Origin: Mariniblastus sp964414815
GTDB lineage: Bacteria; Planctomycetota; Planctomycetia; Pirellulales; Pirellulaceae
Reading direction: 5' to 3'
DNA: 64,000 nucleotides
Assembly: GCA_964414815.1 (NCBI GenBank)
Contig: CAYPXY010000013.1
Span: 1-64,000 of the forward strand
Part shown: piece by piece, positions 38,751 to 47,277 of the stretch
Numbering within the stretch: the stretch's first letter is position 1
Layout: every line of letters begins with the position of its first letter
Program-made: the position numbers and the translations under genes
Notes under the pieces: generated by a model
What the model saw: the letters and a program-made list of their open reading frames with translations, nothing else
What the model was told of the DNA's origin: nothing
The model's database searches: none

Positions 38751-39680
38751 ATGGGAAATGAAACCGCCAGCACCGACAGTAAGCCAACGCGACGCTCACT
38801 CATCGGATATGCTGCGTTGGGTCCGTTGGCACTGATCGGGAAGCACTCATTGCCAGCGCGTGCGATGGGAACTCCTCCGCTCCGACAAGATAACGAATCT
38901 TCGAGCCGATGGTTTTATGAACCGCAAGATCAGGCAATGATCAACTGGCTCGGCGGTGACCAGCAGGAATGGCAAATTCTCGATGCCGGGTGCGGACGTG
39001 GGAACCATGTCCAGTTGTTCGCGGAGAAGTTCCATCGAGGACATGTGGCTGCCGTCGACCTCAATCCGGAGCGGATTCGTGAGATCGAGCAGCGATTCAA
39101 AGGTACCAAGTATCAACATCGAGTCCTTCCGAGGGTGGCTGATATCCAACAACTCCCGTTCGAGGAAGGGACGTTTGATTTGGCGTGGTCCAGTCACACC
39201 CTGCATATCCTCGCCGACCCGATTGCGGCCGTCCGGGAGTTAGTGCGAGTTGTCCGTTCGGGAGGCGGGGTTGCCGTGCGCGAGGATCATTTTTTGTCTC
39301 GACTACTACCGCTGGACGTTGGGTTGGGCGAACCTGGTCTGGAAGAGCGGGCGGTAGGCCATTTCATAAACGGGTTCGCGCGGGATCGGGTACAGCGCGG
39401 GCGTGTTCCGTTCGGCTGGATCGACGTTTTACGCAACGCTGGATTACATAATGTTTCGGCTCAGTCATTTTTGTTTGAACGGACTCCGCCGTTTTCAGAC
39501 ACCGAAATCGAACACTTGCGTGAACGGATGATTCGTCGCATGATCCGCGAAGAAACCTCTCCCGAAGATCGAGCCTCAATCGAGCAACTGGCCGATCCGA
39601 AATCTCCCCACGATTTCGGCCGCCGAACCGATTTGCATTTCGTTTCCGTTTCGACGGTGTATTGGGGAATTGCCGAATGA
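38751..39680 (+). CDS. SAM-dependent methyltransferase with an apparent Tat signal
   Basis: 309 residues. Twin-arginine-like leader PTRRSLIGYAALGPLALIGKHSLPARA, then a class I methyltransferase: motif I ILDAGCGRGNHVQLF, acidic motif AAVDLNPERIREIE, LPRVADIQQLPFEEGTFDLAWSSHTLHIL and VVRSGGGVAVREDHF. SAM is normally cytoplasmic, so export is puzzling; the leader may not be functional or may act as a membrane tether. It follows the Tat oxidoreductase by 14 bp. Substrate unknown. Confidence 0.78.
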   Translation: MGNETASTDSKPTRRSLIGYAALGPLALIGKHSLPARAMGTPPLRQDNESSSRWFYEPQDQAMINWLGGDQQEWQILDAGCGRGNHVQLFAEKFHRGHVAAVDLNPERIREIEQRFKGTKYQHRVLPRVADIQQLPFEEGTFDLAWSSHTLHILADPIAAVRELVRVVRSGGGVAVREDHFLSRLLPLDVGLGEPGLEERAVGHFINGFARDRVQRGRVPFGWIDVLRNAGLHNVSAQSFLFERTPPFSDTEIEHLRERMIRRMIREETSPEDRASIEQLADPKSPHDFGRRTDLHFVSVSTVYWGIAE

Positions 39681-39697
39681 AACAAAGAATCGATTGA

Positions 39698-40516
39698 CTG
39701 AATGAGATTACCTGGAACGCCGGGCCGGGATGGGGTTGGGGCGCGCAGATACTGCCCTATGTGGAACAAGGCAATCTGGGCAACCAGATCGACTTTCAGC
39801 AACCGATCTGGGCGACCGTAAATCGTCCTTCGATTGAATTGAGGATCGCCACCTTTTTGTGCCCTTCCAGTTCCGGCCCGGAAGATGCCATGCTGGTCGT
39901 TGACGAATCCAACAACCCGTTTTCCCCCGCAGGAAATACTCCGTTGTTACTGGGGCGTTCACACTATCTGGCCAGCCATGGCCAGGAGTCCTGCTGGGGA
40001 TCTGAAGCAGGCATCGATTTGACGGCCGAAATCTTTACGAACATTTATACTGGAGCAACAAAGATTGTCGACGTGTATGGCGACACATCCAACGTCGCGG
40101 ATGGGCCGTTCTTTCGTAATTCCAAAACCCGTTTCAGCGATATTGTTGACGGATCGTCAAACACGATCTTTCTTGGTGAACACTCGTCGCGTTTAAGCGA
40201 CTCGACATGGGTGGGCGTTGTGCCGTCGGCTTTCGTCCATCCGAATTTGATTTCACCTGAAAACGATTCGGAAGGTTCTGGCGCCCATGTGTTATGCCAT
40301 TCCGGTCCGTCCGGAGGCGAGCTTGACATCACAGGCTTCCCGATTTTTCATCCGGTCAATCACCCCGCATTACACCCATGTCAAATGTTTTCAGAGCTAT
40401 CCGAACCAACGCGAGACGCCTTCGTAATATTGGGTAGTGTCGCGATGCGGAGTAAACGGGTAATACATCCAACCAGCCCAAATATTACCCTTTCGGAAAC
40501 CGGGATGACTGCTTGA
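39698..40516 (+). pseudogene. DUF1559 fragment lacking the pilin-like N-terminus
   Basis: The open frame begins at 39698, right after a stop, with no start codon. It enters the DUF1559 fold directly: ITWNAGPGWGWGAQILPYVEQGNLGNQIDFQQ, then FLCPSSSGPEDAML, FSDIVDGSSNTIFLGEHSSRLS and HPCQMFSE. The expected end (HPGGxNxxFADGSVRF) is lost after MFSE. Both ends are therefore gone. It forms part of the degraded right half of the island. Confidence 0.8.
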
Positions 40517-40540
40517 TCGCCGTCCGACACATGGCTAAAA

Positions 40541-40555
40541 TGCAATTTAACTGCA
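40541..40555. promoter_or_regulatory. 7-1-7 palindrome TGCAATTTAACTGCA, Fur/Zur-type operator candidate
   Basis: Same spacing and near-identical sequence to the site at 32305, 67 bp upstream of the GTG of the second Cys/His-rich gene. One half-site is extended by a further inverted copy: AACTGCAAGTA (40549-40559) and TACTTGCAGTT about 11 bp downstream. The second arm suggests a tandem or extended operator. Confidence 0.55.
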
Positions 40556-40621
40556 AGTACAATATGAAGATACTTGCAGTTGATAAGCATTTATAAAATC
40601 GAAACCTGGAACGAATTCTCC

Positions 40622-41149
40622 GTGTTTTCCCGTCGTTTGATCGCGAATTGCCTGTTGGTATGCTTTGGCATCCCTGCATCGGTGGGGCCTTTCTGGCACC
40701 AACACGGGGAGTCGTGCGCACATTGCCGATCCCCAAATCGATCTGCGATATCCGATGAACCAGTGAATCCGCTCTGTTTCGTTTCAGAGTTGCGCTCGGT
40801 AGAGGGCCATTCGCGGTTGATCGAAGGTCACGCTTGCGGTCACTGTTGTTGCTCTTCGGCAAAACTTTCTGACGCGATTGAGAATTCGGAGCGTTTGGCA
40901 AATTCGTCGAACTCCGATCCAGCCACCGATCACGAATCCGATGGCGACCCTTGCCAGGATGAATCCCATCCCGAACACTGTTCGATCTGTGATTTCTACG
41001 CGCTGGCCTATTGCGATGACGTGCCTGTAGCGATACCCGGCTCGTCTTGCGGGTTTCCGTTATCGGCCGAGCTTCGTTCCGAAGCTCTATCTTGCTTTCT
41101 CGAACCCGCCCACGCTCGCGGCCCGCCTGCGGCACCTCATTCCTGGTAG
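40622..41149 (+). CDS. Cys/His-rich exported protein, copy 2
   Basis: 175 residues from GTG, the same length as copy 1 at 32386. The conserved parts are VFSRRLIANCLLVCFGIPAS, FWHQHGESCAHC, HACGHCCCSSAKL, DPCQDESHPEHCSICDFYALAY and the tail HARGPPAA. All Cys/His pairs are retained, so the protein appears to be under selection while neighbouring duplicated genes decayed. It could also start further upstream at TTG 40574. A role in metal binding at the envelope is inferred from composition, operator and neighbours. Confidence 0.65.
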   Translation: MFSRRLIANCLLVCFGIPASVGPFWHQHGESCAHCRSPNRSAISDEPVNPLCFVSELRSVEGHSRLIEGHACGHCCCSSAKLSDAIENSERLANSSNSDPATDHESDGDPCQDESHPEHCSICDFYALAYCDDVPVAIPGSSCGFPLSAELRSEALSCFLEPAHARGPPAAPHSW

Positions 41150-41227
41150 CTCCCTCTTTGACTGTCGCAGAACTGTGAGCATCCTTCGTTCGATGCTGTG
41201 CGGTTAAGGGACAAGCTTGATGGAGAA

Positions 41228-41325
41228 TCTCGCATCCCATAGAGGAACCGTTGCGGATTCCGATCCCTTCTGCATGATTTTTAGTTTTCACCCAGTCTCC
41301 TTGCCGTTACGACGTTTAGCGAAGA
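41228..41325 (+). pseudogene. Remnant of a third PEP-CTERM paralogue
   Basis: The sequence reads LASHRGTVADSDPFCMIFS, matching SLASDRGTVADSDPFWLIFN in the gene at 35248, and then a short Arg-rich end. Only this C-terminal piece survives. It follows copy 2 of the Cys/His gene. Confidence 0.65.
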
Positions 41326-41355
41326 AAAGCAGTAAATATTTCAGAGATTCAAACG

Positions 41356-42108
41356 ATGGCACTTTTGGCACATACGACTGAAATCAGCTTGGGGCTGAGT
41401 TTCTTTCTGGGGCTGCTTCATGCGCTCGAACCTGGACATGGCAAGACGGCGATGTTGGTTTACCTGACCGACAAAAAACATAACTATTGGCACCCACTGA
41501 TTTTGGGGCTCTCGACAGCATTCAGTCATTCGGTTTCTCTGTTACTGATCGCTTTTGCCGTACATGCAGCCCATCTTTGGGTGACAGGGACTCATCACGA
41601 TCACAATCATCCGATTTCAGATTGGCTACAGACAATCAGTGCCCTATTGATTGTGGTAGTCGGGATAGTGATGTTCTGGCAAGCATCGTATTTTGCAAAA
41701 CATCACTGCTGTTCAGGGGCTTGTAAGCTGAAGACTCAAGCTTCGACAAAAATTGTGGAGCTTGGAAGTTCAGCCGCCGTTGCAATTGACGAGCAGTTGC
41801 CAGCAACAGGCAACTACCGGACGACAGCCTTGCTCGGCTTGGCCGTTGGATTGATACCTTGTCCATCCGCATTAGCTGCCTACCTTTGCGGTCTTTCGAG
41901 CGGCCAGCCTCAAAACGCTTATTCAATTATCCTCCTGTTTGCAGCCGGGATTGCGGTATCATTGGCTTGCACGGGATATCTGTTGCAGCGTTTTGGTTCG
42001 TATTATTCAGCGCGATGGAAATCAGAAAGCCATATTCCTTGGGCATACATCAGGGCTTCTGTCATTCTGTTTATCGGGTTCTTTTACATGGTTCACATTT
42101 TCCTCTAA
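41356..42108 (+). CDS. NicO/RcnA-like nickel/cobalt transporter
   Basis: 250 residues, about six membrane helices. Features of the NicO/RcnA group: LGLLHALEPGHGKTAMLVYL in the first helices, HHDHNH between helices, a Cys/His loop (AKHHCCSGACKL), and VGLIPCPSALAAYLCG. Such proteins move Ni2+/Co2+ across the inner membrane, usually outward. It is the last cargo gene before the recombinase remnant. Confidence 0.8.
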   Translation: MALLAHTTEISLGLSFFLGLLHALEPGHGKTAMLVYLTDKKHNYWHPLILGLSTAFSHSVSLLLIAFAVHAAHLWVTGTHHDHNHPISDWLQTISALLIVVVGIVMFWQASYFAKHHCCSGACKLKTQASTKIVELGSSAAVAIDEQLPATGNYRTTALLGLAVGLIPCPSALAAYLCGLSSGQPQNAYSIILLFAAGIAVSLACTGYLLQRFGSYYSARWKSESHIPWAYIRASVILFIGFFYMVHIFL

Positions 42109-42279
42109 AGTTGAGTCCATGATCAGAGAGCTTGTCAAAACTCGATCCTGATTGCGCGATGGCTTCCTGGAGACTCGTCCTAGTAGCTTCAGCAAAGGAG
42201 TTGCTACGATCACCTCACGACCCGACGAAGAACAATACCAAAATATACGGAAGCTACAGCCAGGGCGTTAATCTTTGCG

Positions 42280-42591
42280 ATGCACAAGATGACCCACGCA
42301 ACTTTCAGTGACTTTGCCTCCAGCAAAAGGGTTACTCAACTGAATGGTATTTTCGCTGTTTTGGCTTTTGCGGGCATGCGAGTCAGCGAACTGAGAAATC
42401 TGCTGGTTCAAGATATCGATTTCCAAAATAATTGGATTTATATTCTGTCAAGAGACGGATTTGAAAATAAAACGGGCCAGGATTGGAAGGTTCCAATTCA
42501 TCCATTACTACTCGAAATGCTGACTGAGTATAAAGTGAGAAGTCAGGGTGGCTGGTTTTTCTTTTTATCCCCTTTACCCATTAGGATCTGA
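42280..42591 (+). pseudogene. Tyrosine-recombinase (integrase) fragment
   Basis: The frame contains the start of an integrase catalytic domain: FAVLAFAGMRVSELRNLLVQDIDF (first catalytic Arg), then WIYILSRDGFENKTGQDWKVPIHPLLLEML. It breaks off at SQGGWFFF and the H-x-x-R and Tyr motifs are missing. It sits 176 bp from the tRNA-Ser 3' end, where an integrase gene is expected in a tRNA-borne island. Confidence 0.75.
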
Positions 42592-42659
42592 AAATGAATA
42601 GGATCAACTCTTTCGGCTATCTGGCCTGCGCTATGACTGCTCCGTTATCTGCGTCAACA

Positions 42660-42770
42660 GAGGTGCCCAACAGGGAAAAAACAGGGACAATTCTTTCTCT
42701 GGAAAAAACAAAATGCTCAGAAACCACTGAAAATTACGGGATTTCGAGCATTGAATTATTTAACAACGGA
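42660..42770. repeat. Right island boundary (attR-like) next to tRNA-Ser
   Basis: Contains GAGGTGCCCAACAGGGA (42660), related to 31729; the stem-loop AAATGCTCA...GAGCATT (42713-42752), related to 31541; and then the tRNA 3' end. The same elements recur, degenerately, at the left boundary. Confidence 0.6.
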
Positions 42771-42847
42771 GGGCACGGGGATCGAACCCGCAACCGGTTT
42801 CCCGGCACTTCATTTCCAATGAAGCCGCTAGCCATTCGCTTACCCTC
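42767..42847 (-). tRNA. tRNA-Ser (anticodon GGA)
   Basis: On the minus strand the acceptor GGAGGGT pairs with GCCCTCC. The anticodon stem CTTCA/TGAAG encloses TTGGAAA (anticodon GGA). A long variable arm (TGCCGGGAAACCGGTT) marks a class II tRNA, and the T-arm is GCGGG-TTCGATC-CCCGT. At 81 nt it is short for tRNA-Ser. CCA is not encoded. It lies just downstream of rho, and its 3' end is the likely attachment site of the island to its left. Confidence 0.85.
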
Positions 42848-42873
42848 CTTTTTATCAGACTTCAGGCGCCTGA

Positions 42874-44946
42874 CTAAATTTCTCCTGTCTTCTTACTGAT
42901 CAGATGAATGAACTCCTGGTTCGTTTTAAATCGGGCAAGCTGTTTCGTCAACTGCTCCATCGCCTCAATGTGGTTCATGGATGTCAAAGTCCGGCGGAGC
43001 ATCGTGACCGCTTGAAGCGTGTCGGGGTGCAAAAGCAGTTCCTCACGCCGCGTTCCGGACTGGGTGATGTCGATTGCTGGCCAAACCCTGCGATCCGCCA
43101 GTTTACGGTCGAGTACCAATTCCATATTTCCGGTTCCCTTGAATTCCTGGAAAATCAGTTCATCCATCCGGCTTCCTGTATCCACCAGAGCCGTTCCCAC
43201 AATGGTCAACGAGCCTCCCTCCTCAAAGGCGCGAGCCGATGAGAAAAGCTTCTTGGGGATGTCCATCGCCTTGATGTCCACACCGCCGGTCATCGTACGC
43301 CCGGTATTGCCGACCCACTTGTTGAACGCTCGGGCCAGCCGGGTGATCGAGTCCATTAACAGGAACACATCCTGTCCCATTTCTGCCAGCCGCTTGCAGC
43401 GGGCGATCACCATTTGCGACAATCGCACATGGCTCTCGATGTCTTCGTCGAGACTGCTGGCAATGACCTCGCCGCGAACGTTTCGCTTCATGTCGGTCAC
43501 TTCTTCAGGCCGCTCATCGACCAGTAACACGATCAGCTTTGACTTGGGATGGTTTTCGGCGATCCCGTTGGCAATATGCTGAAGCATGACCGTCTTACCG
43601 CTTCTCGGTGGCGCAACAATCAATGCACGCTGGCCTTTTCCAAGCGGAGTCAGCAAGTCCATCACACGAGTCGTCAGCGGTGCCGGGCCGGTTTCGAGAC
43701 GATACCAGTAGACCGGATTGATCGGTGTCAACTCATCAAAGTTCTTGACGTTCGGATATTCTTCAGGGGTCAGCCCATCGACATCAAACAGCTCCCGCAG
43801 ACGAGGCCCTTGCGATCGGCGAGCGGGCTGAACCATGCCCCGCAACATCACACCCGGTCGCAAAGCGAACTTCTCGATCATCGTTCCGGGAACGAAGGGA
43901 TCGGTTTTCTCGCGGGTGTAGTTGTTATCGGGGTGACGCATGAAGCCATAGCCATTCGGATGGACTTCGAGAACGCCGTAGCTTTCGAACAGCGTGCTTG
44001 CATCAAAATCTGCATTGTCGGCCTGATCTTGCTGGAAGCGATTGGGTATCGAGGCCTGATTGAAATTGCGGCCGCGATTGGGACCGGCATTCGGTCCGGT
44101 ATTCGGCCCTGATGGGCGTCGTGTTCGCCGCGTGTTTCGCGGATTGCCTTGTTGCTGGCGATTGCCGTAGCCACCGCCGCCCTGATTGTTGCCGTAGCCA
44201 CCGCCGCCCTGATTGTTGCCGTAGCCACCGCCGCCCTGGTTATTGCCGTAGCCACCGCCGCCCTGGTTATTCGCATTGTTGGTATTTCGGCGTCGTCGTT
44301 GGCGGCGGTTGCCGTCATTTCGATTGTCGCGATCATCACCGCGATTTTGTTGGTTGCCGTGGGACGCATGTCCACGCCGGTATTCACCTCCTCGCTCGCC
44401 ACCTCCCCGCGAGTCGCGAGAATCGTTTCTGCTGTCGCGAGAATCGTTTCTGCTGTCGCGAGAATCGTTTCTGCTGTCGCGAGAATCACCTCGGCTGTTT
44501 CGCCCCTCACGACTCTCACGGGAATCACTTTGATTGTCCCGGGAATCACCATACCGGTCGCGACCGCCTCGCTCGTAGGAGTCATGATCGCCGGAATCAA
44601 AAGAATCACTGGCTGACTCTCCCTCGTAGCGGTCTCCTGCATAGCGATCCTGAGACTCCGGACGGCCAGATTCATCTGTATCCTTGACCGCAGCGCGGCT
44701 CTGTCGTGTTCGCCGGCGGGGCGCAGGAGGGGGCTCGCTGCCATCGACCTCGTCGGGATCGAACCGGCGCGCAGGCCAGTCAATTTCATCGGTTTCGTCA
44801 TCGACCGGGGGACGGCGACGCGACCGACTCGCTTTCGGTTCAGTGAACTCAGCCTGATAGTCGGAATTTTGCTGGGGGGATTGAGATTGGAGATCGTCGT
44901 CAGAGGACGAATTGGCAGCACGAGAACGTACGTTTTTCTTTGCCAT
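42874..44946 (-). CDS. rho: Transcription termination factor Rho with long low-complexity N-terminus
   Basis: About 690 residues from ATG 44946 (AGGTG lies 9 bp upstream; a GTG at 44958 is also in frame). The last ~400 residues are canonical Rho: RNA-binding GVLEVHPNGYGFMRHPDNNY, Walker A VAPPRSGKTVMLQ, Walker B KLIVLLVDERPEEVTDM, Q/R loop region SSARAFEEGGSLTIVGTAL, and MRRTLTSMNHIEAMEQL. The first ~300 are disordered and charged, with DSRDSRN repeats and four NNQGGGGYG repeats. Rho is an RNA-driven helicase that releases RNA polymerase. Such insertions may bind RNA or phase-separate (inference). Confidence 0.96.
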   Translation of the reverse strand: MAKKNVRSRAANSSSDDDLQSQSPQQNSDYQAEFTEPKASRSRRRPPVDDETDEIDWPARRFDPDEVDGSEPPPAPRRRTRQSRAAVKDTDESGRPESQDRYAGDRYEGESASDSFDSGDHDSYERGGRDRYGDSRDNQSDSRESREGRNSRGDSRDSRNDSRDSRNDSRDSRNDSRDSRGGGERGGEYRRGHASHGNQQNRGDDRDNRNDGNRRQRRRRNTNNANNQGGGGYGNNQGGGGYGNNQGGGGYGNNQGGGGYGNRQQQGNPRNTRRTRRPSGPNTGPNAGPNRGRNFNQASIPNRFQQDQADNADFDASTLFESYGVLEVHPNGYGFMRHPDNNYTREKTDPFVPGTMIEKFALRPGVMLRGMVQPARRSQGPRLRELFDVDGLTPEEYPNVKNFDELTPINPVYWYRLETGPAPLTTRVMDLLTPLGKGQRALIVAPPRSGKTVMLQHIANGIAENHPKSKLIVLLVDERPEEVTDMKRNVRGEVIASSLDEDIESHVRLSQMVIARCKRLAEMGQDVFLLMDSITRLARAFNKWVGNTGRTMTGGVDIKAMDIPKKLFSSARAFEEGGSLTIVGTALVDTGSRMDELIFQEFKGTGNMELVLDRKLADRRVWPAIDITQSGTRREELLLHPDTLQAVTMLRRTLTSMNHIEAMEQLTKQLARFKTNQEFIHLISKKTGEI
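44164..44271 (-). repeat. Four 27-bp tandem repeats in rho
   Basis: Four units starting at 44164, 44191, 44218 and 44245, each coding for a nine-residue Asn/Gln/Gly/Tyr repeat. The first two and last two differ at a few third-position bases. Confidence 0.95.
44414..44497 (-). repeat. Four 21-bp tandem repeats in rho
   Basis: Three near-identical 21-bp units and a fourth diverged one, coding for the seven-residue DSRDSRN repeat. Confidence 0.95.
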
Positions 44947-45780
44947 TGAAGATTTCACCTGGAATTATTGATGCACAGATGTGCGAGAAAAAGAACAAAA
45001 CTGGCTAGATGTTAAACCATGAAAATGGAACGGTCAGATTGAGAGCATCCGCGAGGAATCGCAAGGCATTCGGGCCCCATCAAATTTAGATAAATTTAGA
45101 TAAACCGAACGGGTTAACAACACAAAGAAAACCACTTCCTCAACAACGAACCGGGCGTGCAAACGCATTCTGCCGACTCATATCAAACCGATGAACGGTG
45201 AGGATTGTCGCTTCTTGAGTTTCCCGAAAACGGAAGCACTTCCTTTGCAAACTCAAAACACAATTTAAAAGATACGCGAAGCCAAACTTGTAAAACCGCC
45301 AGTTTCAGAAGTTTTGGCCCATCACAAAACGGAAACAATTTACCGTTCACTCATCTGGCGTCCAGGAATGCTCACCAAGCTGGCGATTCAGCAATCGCAC
45401 ACAGCCTCCTCGCTTTATCCGCCGAACACGGTCGAGCGGTTGATTCTTCAATTCACAGCGACAACTGTCAACTGAAACTTCTGAAGGGGATAACCGGAGA
45501 AAGGGAACTTTCAGTCATCAGCTACCGATGACCCGTGGCCTCCTGAACTGATGTAAGTTTCTTACAAAGTCGCCCGTCTGTCAAGCGCCATTTTTGGAAA
45601 TTGCCCCGTTTTACGACTTATGCGGTTCAATTATTTTCGGCGACTGGACGAGAACTTTTGAGGAATTTGACAAAAAAACGGAATTATCCTGAAAGTTGCA
45701 CTCACCTGAAGATTCTAAATTTGTCGATTAAACCAAGGACACTTCAGCCTTTGTACGCGCCCAACCGGCCCGATTTTACC
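44947..45780. other. Gene-poor region between rho and the thioredoxin-fold/YHS gene
   Basis: 834 bp with no convincing gene. A short tandem TTTAGATAAA TTTAGATAAA occurs at about 45086. It separates two divergent genes and so contains both promoters, presumably including an untranslated rho leader. Confidence 0.5.
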
Positions 45781-47277
45781 ATGCGACCTTCAAATCGATT
45801 CTCAAAATTGATTTTCCACTTGGTGGTCTTGAGTGGCCTTGGACTAACGGCCAGCCACTCTCAGTCCATCGCCCAGACTATCCCATGGCAGTCCGACCTG
45901 GAAACCGCGATTTCAATGGCGGAAAAGGGAAACAAGCTGGTTCTGATTCACTTTATGGCCGAGTGGAGTCGGGACGAGCAGGAACTGAAAAAACTCGTCT
46001 TTTCGGACCCGCACGTGCAGCGAGCTATCGCATCCTACGTGATTCCCGTTCAAATCGATGTCGACGAGCAACCCGATCTAGCAACGAAATATGGCATTCA
46101 AGCAGTCCCCTGCGACCTGATCATCACACCGGCCAAGCGGATCGTCGCGCGGCGGCCCAGCCCTAAAGAGGCGGCCAACTATGCGACGATGGTGGGGCGA
46201 CTCGAATCGACGCTCAAGCAAATCTCCCTCAAGGGCGCCGACGTTTTCAATCATCATTTGCTCGATAGCGAAGCTCTTGCACCCGATGTCACACCAAGCC
46301 CGCCGCGATTTGAACTGACGCAAAACAATCCCTCCAATCGGGGATTCTCATCGACTGAATCTACAACCTTTATGCCCAATCCCACCCTCGAAGCGCCCCG
46401 TAATGCCGATGCCTCGAACACAGATTTCGCCGCCCCAGTGCTTACCCCCGACAATGATCTTGCCGCATCAGAGGAACCGCAAGCCAAACTGGGACCACTC
46501 AAAATCATCAATGACAAATTTTTCAGCCCCGGCCCCACCGAGCGCCCCCAAGGACTGACAGAAACCGCAATGCAACCCAACTTGCAACGCCCTCCGCTTT
46601 CTCCGGCCCATCAGGCCGTTGCCTTTGAGCCAAATTCAGCTCCGAACTTCCAGCCCAACCCTGCGGCCATTTTTCAACCGAATCCGACCGCATCAGCAGC
46701 CGAGTTTCGCGAAGATCCCCGAGCCGCTGACTTTCACGCCCGGAATTTTCACGTCCAGAACGTTGGTGAGAATAAAATTCCCGATGAACTTGCGGTTGCG
46801 CCGCAGCCACCTCAACAAGCGGAACCAAAATTCGAACTCAAGTCTCAACCCCAACCTCACTTCCCAACCCAACTCCAACCCCAATCCGAGCCTGCGTTGG
46901 CAATGAAGGGCAAATGCCCTGTCACGCTCATTCAGGAGGGTCACTGGGCGGAAGGCAATGCGGATTGGGGCTGCGTGCATCGCGGGCGGCTTTATCTGTT
47001 CGCCACGGAGCAGCACCGAAGCACATTCCTGGCAGATCCCGACACGTACAGCCCACTGCTAGCCGGCCACGACCCCGTCATTTACGAGCAGTCGGCCAAG
47101 CTGGTGCCGGGCAACGAAGCTCACGGCGTTTTCATGGGCGAAGCTCCCAACCTGCGCGTGGTGCTTTTCTCCAGCCAGGAATCCCGTAAGCTGTTCGAAG
47201 AGAATCCTCGCAAGTACATCGAAACGATTCGCGTAGCGATGGAAAGATCAGGCGGCAGCTCCACGATGATTCGGTAG
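45781..47277 (+). CDS. Secreted thioredoxin-fold protein with C-terminal YHS-like domain
   Basis: About 498 residues from ATG 45781 (signal peptide LIFHLVVLSGLGLTASHSQSIAQ follows directly; the open frame extends upstream from TTG 45601). Residues about 35-135 have a thioredoxin fold (KLVLIHFMAEWSRDEQELKKLVF, YVIPVQIDVDEQPDLATKYGIQAVPCDLII) in which the C-x-x-C is replaced by SRDE, so it cannot act as a disulfide reductase. A Pro/Asn-rich linker of about 200 residues follows, then a YHS-like region (GKCPVTLIQEGHWAEG, HRGRLYLFATEQHRSTFLADPDTYSP). Role unknown; probably periplasmic or surface scaffold. Confidence 0.75.
   Translation: MRPSNRFSKLIFHLVVLSGLGLTASHSQSIAQTIPWQSDLETAISMAEKGNKLVLIHFMAEWSRDEQELKKLVFSDPHVQRAIASYVIPVQIDVDEQPDLATKYGIQAVPCDLIITPAKRIVARRPSPKEAANYATMVGRLESTLKQISLKGADVFNHHLLDSEALAPDVTPSPPRFELTQNNPSNRGFSSTESTTFMPNPTLEAPRNADASNTDFAAPVLTPDNDLAASEEPQAKLGPLKIINDKFFSPGPTERPQGLTETAMQPNLQRPPLSPAHQAVAFEPNSAPNFQPNPAAIFQPNPTASAAEFREDPRAADFHARNFHVQNVGENKIPDELAVAPQPPQQAEPKFELKSQPQPHFPTQLQPQSEPALAMKGKCPVTLIQEGHWAEGNADWGCVHRGRLYLFATEQHRSTFLADPDTYSPLLAGHDPVIYEQSAKLVPGNEAHGVFMGEAPNLRVVLFSSQESRKLFEENPRKYIETIRVAMERSGGSSTMIR

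Noticed and set aside
42594..42899. A 101-codon plus-strand frame across the tRNA
   Set aside because: It covers the tRNA-Ser gene in antisense and the island boundary repeats; no domain.
44164..44497. Regularly spaced repeats, possible CRISPR
   Set aside because: The units are contiguous 27- and 21-bp repeats in frame with rho and have no spacers.
43878..44921. A 347-codon frame on the minus strand overlapping rho
   Set aside because: It is the out-of-frame reading of the repetitive rho N-terminus; rho itself is complete in the other frame.
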